Shown here: one piece after another, positions 9,186 to 20,958 of the stretch
How the letters are laid out: each line of letters begins with the position of its first letter
Numbering within the stretch: position 1 is the first letter of the stretch
DNA from: Dipteris shenzhenensis
Lineage: Eukaryota > Polypodiophyta > Polypodiopsida > Gleicheniales
DNA length: 64,000 nt
Strand: one strand, 5' to 3'
Assembly (NCBI GenBank): GCA_047967505.1
Contig: CM106538.1
Translations under genes and position numbers: made by a program
The notes under the pieces: generated by a model
The model's input: the letters and a program-made list of their open reading frames with translations, nothing else
Databases searched by the model: none
What the model was told of the DNA's origin: nothing

Positions 9186-10394
9186 TTAGGGAGGGCTTAC
9201 TGTTGCCAACTGCAATTCTTCCTTGATAAATTGCATGGTCCACTCCTCTTCCAATTCTAATATTAGATTAGGATGTCCTTGCCGATAAATTGATACCTCG
9301 ACAATAGGACTATAAGTCCCATCGCACAGATCATCATCTATTGCTTCCCATTGAAGGTTCTTCCATCTAAACCTTCTATATGTGAAAGTCATGCAGAGAT
9401 TTTACCTTCCAATGAAATACCTGTAAAATTTGGGATCTATTAATACATAACATCCTGATCATTTTTTATACAAACAAGAATTGTAAGGTTTGCTCACGAA
9501 AATGTCACATCTGAAGTATTCAATCGACATTGTACTAAATCTTTGGCATGACATGTTCTTGTTGTCCATCCATTGTCAAATAGCTCAAACAGCCAGTCCA
9601 TTTCTAAGCTCTTGCAAGTGTAATTAATGTTTGTTTTCCTTAATTACCTACAACTTGCAAAGAAATCAACAAAGCATGAAAATGGAAGAAACCAACTCAA
9701 CCTAGAATTTCTTCTACTAGTAGTTGGCTTCATAGCATTTCTCACATCATTAAACATTATATTTCTATATGATTCATGTATCTCCATGCTTGGAAGCGGC
9801 CATTCTAGACTATCAAAAGAGGGCAAGGGAAGAGATCTTAGTCTACCATACTATCCTTCTTCATCTAGCACAATGAACATTGAGTCATAGAAGAAGATCC
9901 TGTCCTTTTTTTAATTCTGATGGTGCGACCTTCATACTGAAGACTCCCGATCTCAACATGGAGAACATGTAACACCCCAGTTACACATGCTGCAAGCTCC
10001 CACTCTTTGTAAGTAGATGGATATAAGTTTGTAAAACAAATACAAGGCATAAGACAGTAGTATCAACGTCCCCAAATAAATGCAAATACTCTAAAAAGCA
10101 AATGAAGTACTAGTACACTTTGAAAAACTTACAATTGGGCCTACGATATGGAAGTCCTACATTCGGATGCACATATATGTTTGCATGGGTAAAGACATGC
10201 TGAATATATACCTGTGCCACTATACTGCCAGGAGAAATTTTAAAATCTAAGATCCTTCCCTTCCAATGTTTGGAGATATCCATTGCATCCTTCTGACCCA
10301 CTTTGTAGCACCCACAATTAGTGGGTTGCATTGTGATCCAAGGAATATTTCCTGTAGAGCTGAGGAATCCATTCCCCATGCTCACCCTTAACAT
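9186..10394 (-). pseudogene. Possible decayed multi-exon gene, unknown family
   Basis: Minus-strand order from 10394: MLRVSMGNGFLSSTGNIPW, continuing to RRPNC, then a GTAAGT donor near 10126. A second coding-like piece (10050-9865) reads EWELAACVTGVLHVLHVEIG and SLQYEGRTIRIKK. At a seven-A run the frame appears to shift to FFYDSMFIVLDEEG, followed by TAG and LPLPSFDSLEWPLPSMEIHE (to 9644). A third piece (9392-9186) has an acceptor-like TATAG and reads TYSPIVEVSIYRQGHPNLIL, ending at a GTAAGC donor. The peptides look genuine but I cannot name the family. One amber stop and one homopolymer frameshift suggest a pseudogene. Confidence 0.4.
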
Positions 10395-10564
10395 TCTTCA
10401 ATATAACAGACTGTAAACTACTTCTATATCTATTATTTTCTACTTCCATAGTTTCTGCCCCTGTACCATATGATTAAAATTAGCTCTTTCTACTTCCAAA
10501 GACCCTCCAAATTTATGTCTTCTATTCTCTCTTTCTCTATGCCTCTCTTTCTCTTTCTTTGCAA

Positions 10565-10595
<31 letters not shown>

Positions 10596-10869
10596 CTTCC
10601 CTCTCTCCTTTAACTAAATCTCTCACAAAAACAAATAAAATATTATTACAAAAAACATAGAATACTTCTCTCTCTCAGTCTGTCTTCCAAGGTACCCCTC
10701 ACACAAACATCAATTTTTTTTGAAATACTTAACTACGATATGCTCTCTTCCCACTCTGTTTCAAACAAAGAAACAATATCAATATCATATCACTCTCTCT
10801 CCCTCCCAAAACTCTTTGACTAGAATCTCTTTTTCTTCCTTCTTTCTCAAATACTTCTAAAACCTAGCA
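10395..10869. other. CT-rich spacer with short (CT)n run
   Basis: A CT microsatellite lies at about 10567-10592 and more CT-rich sequence follows. No gene is seen. Confidence 0.5.
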
Positions 10870-11211
10870 ATTTGAAACACAATCTCTATCTCTCTCCCTC
10901 AATCATCCCCTCAACAGAAGAAAACATAGCAGTTCAAAATATAATCTCTGACTCTCTTTTCCCTTCCTCTATCTACCCCTCCTATACTAGCAAATTAAAA
11001 AACTACTATTTTCTATCTCTCTCCCTCAGTCCTCCCCTAAAACAGATAAGAAAACATAGCAGTTTCAAATATAATCTCTCTCTCTCTCTCTCTCTCTCCC
11101 TCTCTCCCTTCCTATATCTATTCCTTCTATACTAATGAAGAAAAAAATGAATATTTTATGTCTCTCTCTCCCTCACTCATCCCCTCAAATAAAAAATAAC
11201 ATAGCAGTTCG

Positions 11212-11263
<52 letters not shown>

Positions 11264-11300
11264 TTCCTCTATCTATCCCTCCTATACCAGTGAAGAAAAA
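10870..11300. repeat. Imperfect tandem repeat of about 130-146 bp with embedded (CT)n
   Basis: ACATAGCAGTT recurs at 10923, 11053 and 11199. In each copy it is followed by an AAATA..CTCTCT expansion, TTCCCTTCCTCTATCTA, YCCYTCYTATACYAG and CTCTCTCCCTCA. The internal CT run is about 8, 26 and 44 bp long in successive copies, so it has expanded independently in each. Confidence 0.8.
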
Positions 11301-13513
11301 AATGTCAAAAATCGTCTTGTAGTTTTATATATCATCTACCTCAATCTCATATATACCTTTGTAAGACTAGAATAAGTCCAATCATACAAATTTAGAATTT
11401 AGAATTTATCATCTACCTCAATCTCACCCTCTTCCTTATCTCTTGTCACAAACATATAGACAAAATGTGATACAAAAACGTATCTACTTAATACAAACAA
11501 AACTTTCAAGGCAAAATCACTCCATTACCTGGAAAGTATGTATTCCTTCTTCTGGAGTTCTCTATATACTCCAAGAAGATAGAGAAAGAGCTGAAAATGA
11601 TAGAACACCCGCTTTTCTCACTCCTTCGAAGTAGATTTAGGTCACAACTTCAAGAGGTGACTCTCTATACTCCAAAAAGATGAGCAAAGAATTAAAAATG
11701 AGAGAACACCCGTTTTTCTTACTCCTTCCAAGTAGATTTAGGTCGTAACTTTGGTTTCTAATAAAGAGTGAAATAAGTAGAGAATGAATGAAAGAGAAGA
11801 GGGATGAACAGAGCTTGGACAGAAGTTTCTCTGATAGATTTTCAAATGTGGAAGAAAAACGTGAGCAAAGAGGAGAGAGAATGACTAAGCAAGAGTGGAA
11901 ATAATATATTTTAAAACCAGCTCCTAGAAAGTAGGGGAAATGAATGATTGAAACGTTTTGGAAGAGAGAGAATAGGGGGAGAGCTAGTTAGGAAGTCAAA
12001 ATTTGGGCCAAATGGTTGAACCAAATGGAAAACGTGAGCATAGTTCTAGCTAGGGGATAGTTTACCTTGGGAGGAAAATAAGGAGGCCTGACATGGTCAA
12101 GGTAGGCTTGTCAAAGATAATTTTTTATTGTGAACCACCAATGACGTTTTTTTGGGTATTTTGAGAAAAATACTAAAATTTTCCCTAGTTTTGGGGAGCC
12201 TTTGTTACAGAGATGTCCACATGGCATAATTCCTTCATGAATACCATATTCCCTTATCCAAGCCTCTAATATTTTAATAATTCTCCGAAGGGCCCCTTTT
12301 TTAGTTGAAATTTTTTGTAATGACATTGTCTAAAAGATTTAGCATATAATATTTAAGCAAGGTGATTGGAATATGAAGGGAGAGAAAAAGATGGGCATGC
12401 AGAGAACTAGAGAAATTAAAATATATGTTGATTTGAAGTTTCAACTAGATGAAATGTCTGCAACATAAAGCTTAAATCAATAAAGATGGTAACCATTCAT
12501 TTTCAATAATTAATAAATATGGGAACCATTCCTTTTCAAATACATAGTTACATGGGACTACAATCTTTTCAAGATGTGGGGATATAGATACATACAAGGA
12601 GCTAAATTTAAACCATAATACAATCCATGAATGCATGAACTCTGAAACGTGAGTACATCATAACATTTTAGTGAGTAGTTAGTTATGTGAATCGTTAAAT
12701 GAATCTTTTGGATGATCCTCTAATAACACATCAATTAGATCCGGTCCCACATCTACATCTAAATGTTGATCCAAAGAGAGCTTAAATCATCAATATCTTA
12801 TGGAGGTCATATAACCATTGGCTCATGACATAGAAGAGGAGTCCTAGAGGGGTGTTCTAGTGGTTGCTCCCATGCCATCTACTTTTGCATATTCTCTTTG
12901 TTGACGTCCTCATCTTAGAAGACATGTTGCTCCTTTAGTGCAACTTGAATCACATACCACCATTGTGCATCTAGGTCCATCAACAATGGCAAAATTGATC
13001 GTCCAAATTATCCAATAAGAATAGTATAAAAATGTATGTACCTCTCCATAATGATGAAATAGCACAAATGTTTGTACTTGTTCACAAAGACAAGATTGCA
13101 CAAAAATATATACATCTAGATAACGCGAATGTATCTGTATGGTCATCCCAAATTTTGGTTGTTAATGGGCAAAAAACCACTCAAATCTTTTCTCACAATT
13201 GCTTCAGCCCTCCTTGATTCCCTTTATGCATAATATTTTGCCAATTTAGATCTAATATAGCCCCTTTATATATAAGTTTTTGCCAATTAAAATATAATAT
13301 AGACATGTTGAATTCTCCAAAGCTCAAACTTATGATAGCTAGTATTGTTCTAACATAATCTAGCTCACTTTCCATTGTTTGGGTATCCTTTGCACTGAGT
13401 TCAACTCTTTGGGGAGAGGTTTGCCAAAAGCAAATTTGTGGAAACTTACATTTAGCTCCAATGGGTGGTGGTAACAAACTTCACAAGAATAACACTATGT
13501 GCTTATGCCTAGT
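11301..13513. other. AT-rich spacer, no supported gene
   Basis: Only short uncorrelated reading frames are present. A second near-repeat of about 110 bp (AACACCCGCTTTTCTCACTCCTTC near 11605; AACACCCGTTTTTCTTACTCC near 11706) shows local duplication. I see nothing else I can support. Confidence 0.5.
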
Positions 13514-13553
<40 letters not shown>

Positions 13554-13920
13554 CTTTGGTCGTTCTGCAGCCTTATGGGACTCTTCTCTCACCCCTGCTT
13601 AGATCCCATGGGCTGAGGAATCTCTTCTATCCTCAGCCAACTGGCGGAGATGGTCCCCTAGACAGCATACATAGGTTTCGTCACTCCGAGCGTCAGCTAA
13701 GCGGTTGGCCCACTATCAGGGATCTCCCTCCTTTTTTGGCGTTTTGGTTTTCTTACAAACAATCATTTGTGGACTCTTTAAAAGACAGCGTGCTGTACTC
13801 TATTGATATTCTTGGCTCAGATATCAACCTTGGGTCTGGATGCTCGCTTTATGGCCCCAGCCCTTAGCTTTTATTGTATCTGGTTTTCCTTCAGCCTTGT
13901 AGACCCTTTGATCTTTTGAG

Positions 13921-13958
<38 letters not shown>
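13514..13958 (+). mobile_element. Short retroposon flanked by (GA)n and (CT)n
   Basis: (AG)n spans 13514-13551 and (CT)n 13924-13958. The 370 bp between them ends with TTATTGTATCTGGTTTTCCT, TCAGCC..GTAGACC and CTTTTGAGGGC, the same motif order as LINE tails at 46086 and 16318 (read on the other strand). The interior reads weakly as LINE-like protein (LAFWFSYKQSFVDSLKDS). It is probably a 5'-truncated LINE copy or SINE whose tail became the CT array. The (GA)n on the left is opposite in strand sense. Confidence 0.5.
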
Positions 13959-13961
<3 letters not shown>

Positions 13962-15518
13962 AAGATATGAACAGGGCAGGGCAAGGGGCAGGGAGTTGCT
14001 GTAATGGGGGGCACAGAGTACTGTAGGGAGGGTACTGTTCTTTTACATGAATGTATACCTGCCATAGGTCCTCCTGTATGATCTGATGAGTCTCTTGCTA
14101 TGTCAGATGCAAAAAGAAGACATCGAGTGCATACAAGTACGGTGGTAAATGATCGATAGACATGCCTGTCCCCCTCCAAATTCATTCAAATACTCCAAAT
14201 GGCAGTTACATTTTCAACAAAAACATGGAGACATGCCTGTAAATGAATCCAGGATATTTTCCAAGCTAACTGCTTAGCGCAAAAGGTGTAGACAAATCAA
14301 ATATCATGCTGGTAGGAAAATAAGAGACCAAAGGTCTCTCATCCAAGAGATCCAAGAGTCAGCTTGGATAAGTACTTTGCCCAGTTGTGTATGATGTCTC
14401 AACATGCTTGTCTTCACAGTCGCTCCAACAAGTTAGAAAATGGGACACCAAATACAAGCAAAACATCAACCACATCCCAGCTGTAACACTATCTCAAATA
14501 AATTGTCCGTTCTCTGCATATATAACAGTAAGCTTTGTATATGATTTGATCAACTAGTTCAAATTAGCCATTTTGGTGGTAGTATCAAGATCAATTTGAA
14601 CCCTTGATTAGGATGGCATTTAGTCAAATACATGATAAAGATAGTCTATGAGGTGAATTTCAGAGATATATCTAAATTCAACATATCAGAGAATGGAACA
14701 ACAATCCTTCCCATCATGCCCAATGAATCTACATTCAACTATTTTGAAACAAGAAAAATAATAAGGAAGACTAGAAAGACGATAGCCTAGAATACGAGCA
14801 AACTAAAAGGAAAACAAGGTCCCAGAATGAAATGGCTTATTCAGGCACTAAAAACACTATATTCAGAGATTTCACCAGATCTATCCTAGTAAGAAAGACC
14901 TAACAATATTAGGGGGAAACCATACTTGGACAGCCAAGTGGCACCTTCACTGTCTCAGTTATCTACATATTCTTGCATGCTGCCAGAATGCATGTAAAAC
15001 CTTTTAATAAAAACTGACAGATCAGGTCATACAAACTTACAGGATAGTTTTCCAATATCTATCTACAAAGAATATGGATCTCATATTAATGTTAACTATA
15101 ACAGTGTCTGCATCCCACTATTTTTCTGGAATGCCTTTGTCCTGCTTGCATTGTCTGCTTTTCCACCGAATTCTAATGAAAATCCTGTACGAAATCGCCT
15201 CATCAAATGTATGTCTCATACAACCACGAGTGAATAAACTATCATCTTCACTTTATATACAGAATAAAACACTTGCAAGTGTAAATTTTCAAAGAATAAA
15301 GAACAAGAATCCTTGTTGTGAGACAACTGAGTATACTGCCAAATGAGACTGACTCCCGCTCCAGAATTGGAAGCAGGAAATGAAGGCTCCATACTAACAC
15401 GATAGTCGCCAGAAAACATTCAATAAACAGAAAAGCTGTATGTCTCAGTGTCACCTTTATGAGAGATTTTAGATATGCAAGGGATTCATGCATGATGAAT
15501 GTTTGTTTCATATGTACA
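13959..15518. other. Spacer without recognisable gene
   Basis: Unique-looking, moderately AT-rich sequence. No long reading frame, repeat or element boundary could be supported. Confidence 0.4.
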
Positions 15519-15785
15519 TGAGAGTCCTCTACCTTAGTGATAGGATCTTGAACCTATGTGCAGGGGGTCATGGGTTCAATCCCCAAGTGCAGGTGCAATT
15601 GAGGTGAAATTTTTGATAGCCGATCACGTCTGCTCTCTCAGGATTTCTGAGTTTCGAGTTTTGAGTACTAGCTCGAGTTTCTTAGTATAGCAAGCACCCT
15701 AAGTGAGCCCTTTGCCTCAGCCCACAGAGGCTTGTATGAGTCACTCTTTTATTGTACCTTGTCTCATAGGCCCGTGAGGCCTCCT

Positions 15786-15833
<48 letters not shown>

Positions 15834-15855
15834 CTATCTATGTATCTATCTATCT
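15519..15855 (+). mobile_element. Probable tRNA-derived SINE with CT tail
   Basis: A tRNA-like head includes a good RNA polymerase III B box, GGTTCAATCC (15573-15582), and an upstream A-box-like CTACCTTAGTGATAGG. The body is about 200 bp. The 3' end reads TTATTGTACCTTGTCTCATAG, GCCCGTGAGGCC, then (CT)n at about 15790-15829 and (TATC)n. The tail resembles the LINE tails of this window (GTATCAGGTTTTCTTTCAG, TCTCATAGACGC...). This fits a SINE borrowing the 3' end of its LINE partner. Confidence 0.6.
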
Positions 15856-16136
15856 ACACACACTTTTTTTTAAAGTGAAATCCAGGTATCTTTATATTAC
15901 AACTTACAAGAGGATGTGGAAATAGTAGAACATGGAAGAAGTAGGCTCTATAAAGACTCTATGGTTCCTGTGTGCCCAATACAGTGCCCATGTGGAAAAA
16001 AGATCAAATTCTGCCCTCCGTGGATGAATGCCAAAGATCCAAAAAAGCTTGCCAAAACAAGAAGTTGGAAATAGGGCCTCAAGGCGCTGCTGAGGAAGTC
16101 ACGGGTAATAGGATGAGCAAGTATCACATGTGACAT

Positions 16137-16260
16137 ACAGCGTGCGCGAGCGCACACACGTGCGTGCGTGCGTGTGTCCTAGTTTCCTCAAATGTGGTAT
16201 ATTTATATGGAGCCTAGTTCCCTCAAATGTGATTATATCTATATAGAGCCTAATCAATGT
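16137..16260. repeat. (GTGC)n patch and two-copy 41-bp repeat
   Basis: An alternating purine-pyrimidine patch (GCGTGCGCGAGCGCACACAC, GTGCGTGCGTGCGTGTG) is followed by two copies of CCTAGTTYCCTCAAATGTG, TTATATYTATATRGAGCCTA. Confidence 0.6.
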
Positions 16261-16317
16261 GGTAATTAATGATTTAATGTCATTTACTGTGGATCCCTCT
16301 CTTGTTATATATATATA

Positions 16318-16596
16318 TAGAGAGAGAGAGAGAAAGAAAGTTTATTAAAGTCTTTGGAAGACTGATGGGTCTATGAGACTGTGAAAATCCTGGTACGAAC
16401 AAGCTATGAGGGTGGAGCTACAAAACGAGCATCCACACCAATGCAGAATGCAAAAAATGCAAAATGATAATACTTAAGTACAACATAGCCATGTCAGTGG
16501 TCGACTACATATCAATATTATCACCATCATCATCATCATCAGTACATCAAGATGAATGAGGCAATGGAGGCATAAAATCCGCGATAGAGTGGACAA
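16318..16596 (-). mobile_element. 5'-truncated LINE tail (same family as 41.3-46.2 kb)
   Basis: Starts with (GA)n and GAAAGAAAGTTTATTAAAG, then CTTTGGAAGACTGATGGGTC, TATGAGACTGTGAAAATCC. It runs parallel to 29545-29850 as far as GAGGCAATGGAGGCATAAA. Read on the minus strand it is a LINE 3' UTR ending in (TTTC)n/(CT)n. Confidence 0.75.
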
Positions 16597-16764
16597 GGCA
16601 TTGGAAGCTATGAGAAAAACCCCCTTCTCTACGAGGAAAGCCCCCACTAGCTAGGATTAGAGGGGCGATCTGCAGGCATCCCAGCCTTGCAGGCGTCCTG
16701 TAACGGAGGTGCCCTGCGAACCCAACAGGCCCAATCTGCTCTCCCGTCACGCCCATGCCGTGAG

Positions 16765-18215
16765 CCAGGTCTACAAATTGAAAAGGATATCTGATGGCGG
16801 CATAGATCGGTTCAAAGCCCGCCTTGTTGCAAAAGGATATGCTCAAAAACAAGACATTGATTTTGAGGAGACCTTTGCTCCCACTCCCAGGATTACCACC
16901 ATCAAATGTGTCATTGCCATCGCAGCCCACAGGCATTGGCAGCTGCATCAGCTTGACATCAAAACTGCCTTTCTTCATGGGGATTTACAAGAAGAGGTAT
17001 ATGTGTCACAACCTCCTGGCTTTGAGGTTGTTGGATTTTTAAAAAAAAGTATGCCTTTTTTCTCATGCTTGACATGATGTACTCACGCACTTGAGCTTGC
17101 TCTGCGGTTATTATTCATACTTAATGAAGTACTTTTCTTGAAAAAAAAAAAACAAGGTATGCCGGCTGCGAAAAGCCCTTTATGGATTGAAGCAAGCACC
17201 CAAGGCATGGTATGGTAAAATTCATGCACACTTACTGTCCCTTGGTTTTCAGAACAGTTCTACAGAGCCCACTCTTTATGCCCGTGGAAGTGGTCCTGAT
17301 TTTTTGGTGCTGATTTTGTATGTGGATGACATGCTGATTACTGGCCCCGATACTCAGCATATTTCAGATTTTAAGGCTGATTTGCAGCAGTCATTTAAAA
17401 TGTCAGATTTGGGACAGATGCACTATTACTTGGGCATTCAGTTTGCTCATGTTGAGGTGGCTATTATGATGACTCAGTCCAAGTACATTGGACAGCTCCT
17501 TGAACATTTCCTCTTTGAGGATTGCAAGCCAATCTCTACTCCAATGGAACCTGGCTTCAAATTCTCTGCTCCTGACGGAGTCCACCATGTGATGTCACCC
17601 TCTACCAGGAGGCTGTTGGATGTCTCATTTACTTGTGCCACACCCGTCCTAATTTACAGTATGCTGTATCCCACCTCAACCAGTTCACGCATATGCCTAG
17701 TTCACAGCATTGGCAGGCAGTGGAGAGTCTTCAGATATCTTAGAGGTACTCACGATTTAGGTCTCTTCTATGCTGATCAGGGTTCACTTGTCATGCACGC
17801 TTACACGGATAGTGATTGGGCAGGTTGTTCTGACACTAGTGTCCCACATTGGTAACTGTTTTTTGCTTGGTAACTCATGCATCTCTTGGCTCAGCAAAAG
17901 GCTACCTACAGTTGCCACTTCCAGCTGTGAGGCTGAGTACAAGGCAGCCTTCACTGCTACAGTTGAGTGTGTCTGGCTTCGACAATTACTTTCAGATCTT
18001 GATATATGTCAGCCATCCTCCACTACTCTCGACATTAACAACCAGAGTGCTTTGGCCATTGCGCGTAATCCAATCTTTTATGCGCGTACCAAGCACATTG
18101 AGGTTCCATGCTAGTCGCCTAAAAGAGACATTAGGCAAGGCAGATAACTTGGTTTCAGCAGAGGATCTTGCCCGAATTACAAGATCTGTCGAAGTATATC
18201 CCTCATGAACCAAAA
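16765..18215 (+). pseudogene. Ty1/copia reverse transcriptase-RNase H fragment
   Basis: RVT_2 starts at VYKLKRISDGG near 16770 and continues through [20 protein letters not shown]. It resumes after a 115-bp insertion at KQAPKAWYGKIHAHLL (17187). YVDD is intact at 17319-17330. The RNase H part has YTDSDWAGCS and, after frameshifts near 17600 and 17850, SSCEAEYKAAFTATVECVWL and SALAIARNPIFYARTKHIE. Gag, protease and integrase are absent and no LTR is seen at either end. It is close in sequence to the copia element at 60704-63795. Confidence 0.9.
17042..17155. other. About 115-bp insertion inside the copia RT
   Basis: Relative to the related element at 62285, about 115 bp are inserted between GTTGGA and ACAAGGTATGCCGGCTG. 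AAGTATGCC at the left edge and AAGGTATGCC at the right edge look like a target duplication, and the right edge carries an A12 run. It is probably a short retroposed or MITE-like sequence. Confidence 0.5.
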
Positions 18216-20332
18216 GCAGTTCTCGATTATAGAGAAAGATCCCTCAAAAGTAGCATGGTCCCAGAACTTCTTATCAAATGCAAGGACAAATCTAATGATG
18301 ACAACTCTTGCGAGTGTTGCAACCTTAGACATATTGATGTCATTTTGTCCAACTCATACAAACCCTGATTCAAAGTGCCTATAATGACTATTGATTGTCT
18401 TTTATATTGCGCTTATCATCTTCAAAAACGACAACCAAGCCTCTCTGTTTCAAAAGAGGACATAGAAAGTAAATTCTTCTTTATCCCTAGTGCATACAAG
18501 ACATCTAGAAGGCTTGAGATCAGTCTCACTAACCGATGATAGCAAAGTCCTTCCAATTCCATTCATGATATGAAGAATTGTTGGCACAAGACACTCTCTT
18601 GCCAACAAGAGCAGGCAGCAAAACTACAAGTAAATTCTTCCTGGAAGTAATCAAATTACCATACAACATCTGAGGCATCACTCACACTGAGTCAGGCAAC
18701 CTCATGGTCACTGGTCGGCATCACATATGCCATCATAACTGCAAAACCAAAAAAGAACACTCTTTTGTAACAAGGTTTATTGAAGAACTACCCTCGTTTA
18801 CATCTTACGCATTTCAATCTGAACCTATCATTCCATCTTCTTTTTCCTTTCTTTCTCCAACCTTTTCCTGCAATCATTGATGTGATCTCCAAGCTTCTTG
18901 ACTTGGGCCGATTGAACCAGTCTTGGACTAAGAGCCACCGAAATGAGGCTTATATTTGCCTTTAGCCAACAAGAGTCGATCATGCACATGATCACACATA
19001 GTTTCCTTGTATGTTCTTTTAGTAGCAACAACCCCACAAGTTCCTGAAAAGTAAGTGGAACTAATTGCCCCACATGCACAAATTCGAAGAGCTATCAAAA
19101 GTCAAGTAAGTATCTTGCACAAAATTCAAAGTTGTAGATATAAGCTGATTATCATGTATAACGTCATCAATGTTCAGCAATTGCTCTCTAAGATTCTTGA
19201 TCTTAGTCAAATGATCTAACAACGAGTCACCTTTCAGCATTTTGGCATTATCAAGCTCTTTTTTCAAGAAAGAGACCCTGGCCACATTCCTTGCCTTATA
19301 CATATTCTCCAACGTATACCAAGCTCACTTGGAAGTCCTAGAGGAGCGGATATGAGGTATGAGGAACCTCTTCACAGACAAGGCAATGAGTGACAAAGCC
19401 TGGCATCCCATCTCCTTTGATCCTGAGTAGGGGCAACAAGTGCAACTGGTAAAACATACCTTACTTCTACCTATTGTCTATTACAAGGATTACCTCCTTG
19501 ATAATGTGTACCAAGAGCAATGGCTACATCTAACTGCATAGGCATCTTCATGTGTGACAAAACTGCATGGACTCTTTGCAACAAAAAGATTCTTTCACAT
19601 AAAGCTCCACAGGGAGTAATTGGTGCCATCCAATTTATCATTCTGGGCTGAATCTCCTAAAACATTCGAGTTGATTTGACTGCTGTTTTGCTCAAAAACG
19701 ACATGCAGCTGAGTGCTTTTTCACTGAAACTGGCCGGGGTAGCAAGATAGCCTCCCCCGACATGGGAAAAGTCGAAACAGGTCTGAAAACCACCTAAAAG
19801 TGAGGCGACAAGTCAAAACGCGTACGTGGCCTGTTCTGAACAGCAACATCAGATCTGGTACAGTTCAAAATTATGACTGTAGCAACCATAAAATGCACTC
19901 TGGAGACTCCTTCTGTAGGGGGCCAGTGCAAAAACAGGTGCAGTAGGTCCCGAACAGCAAAAATGCCTCACAAAATAGCTCAACCAGCACTGTTTTGGCT
20001 CCAGATGAAGGCACCTGATTCAAAACTCCTCAAGGAGTGAGGCAACTCCTTCAAGACAGAAAATCGGTACTGATACTGATCGAAACAGGTCAAACGGTAA
20101 CGGCTCTCCCTGTTTTTTGGGCGCCCAGTAGGAGAACAGCTGCAAGAGTACGTACACTCTGCACCAAAATTGACCTTGAATTCACCGAAAAACAGGGTGG
20201 CTGATCAACAACGGGCTGGAGCAGCAACTTCCTCGTAAGAAATTCAAGTTCTTCTCAACAAAAATTGTCCCCAAGGGCACAAGAGTTGAGGGGAGGTGCA
20301 TGGGAGCAAGGGGCAGCTTGCTCTAATACCAA
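18216..20332 (-). pseudogene. Minus-strand Ty1/copia gag to GAG-pre-integrase remnant
   Basis: On the minus strand a PBS at 20331-20320 is followed by a leader. A gag piece (19312-19061) reads SFLKKELDNAKMLKGDSLLD and QLLNIDDVIHDNQLISTTLN, a UBN2-type copia gag. Weaker protease/pre-integrase-like peptides reach 18216. RT and RNase H are missing, and the fragment abuts a plus-strand copia RT piece at 18215, so the junction is a rearrangement. Many stops and frameshifts are present. Confidence 0.65.
20320..20331 (-). other. Primer-binding site (initiator tRNA-Met type)
   Basis: Minus-strand TGGTATTAGAGC is one base different from the TGGTATCAGAGC sites elsewhere in the window. It directly abuts the LTR to its right. 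Confidence 0.7.
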
Positions 20333-20559
20333 ATCTAAGGTATTGGACATGGAGAAGAAGTTGCAAGAATGAGATACAAGAGGGATATCAATATGATAAG
20401 ACCCTAAAACCCTAGCATGAATTAAAACTCACTCAATTGCCAGCTCAACCATAAAGTATGGTTAGGGGGAAACCCCTACAAGGAAAAAGTGCCCCTAACC
20501 CTCCTAATTAATAAATACATTGGCCACTAGTGGCCTTAAATATAACAATATTTCCAACA
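20333..20559 (-). repeat. LTR of the minus-strand copia remnant
   Basis: On the minus strand it begins TGTTGGAAATATTG (20559) and ends beside the PBS. It shares GGGAAAAAGTGCCCCTAACC and AATACATTGGCCA with the LTR-like sequence near 59450, so the two elements are related. Only one LTR is visible. Confidence 0.55.
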
Positions 20560-20599
20560 ATAAGGATTCTCACGATATTGAGAACACTATCTTTGAGAG

Positions 20600-20958
20600 T
20601 AAGGTTAGAAATCACTATACAATCCGAAATGGCTCGTTGTTTCATAGGTGAAAAAGTACGTATGCGTGATAGGGATGACATACAGAAAAAGATTTCTTAT
20701 GAACATCATGACAACCATAGTACAGATCATCTTGGTGTACAAAGGACTTACGATTTCGTCAAAAGGAACTTTTGTTGGATAAAAATGAGAATGTATGTAC
20801 AGGACTATGTGTGAAAATGTCAACAATGCCAAATTAATAGGGTAGAAGGCTCTAAGATTGGAGGCATGTTGTATCCTTTGCACATTCTCAATGCTTATGG
20901 GAAGGTCTATCTATGGATTTTGTAAGGGTTATCCCGACAAATAAAGGACATGATGCAT
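20600..20958 (+). pseudogene. Ty3/gypsy integrase fragment (HHCC zinc finger and core start)
   Basis: Reads SYEHHDNHSTDHLGVQRTYD, then KRNFCWIKMRMYVQDYV, a stop, and KCQQCQINRV, which is the H2C2 integrase zinc-binding domain (H..H, C..C). In a shifted frame LSMDFVRVIPTNKGHD is the start of the integrase core with its first Asp. It stops where the copia LTR begins. The gypsy element at 25.3-40.0 kb lacks integrase, so this could derive from a relative. Confidence 0.75.

Noticed and set aside
15541-15600. A functional tRNA gene
   Set aside because: Only the B box is good. The acceptor and anticodon stems cannot be formed, and the body continues into a SINE tail.
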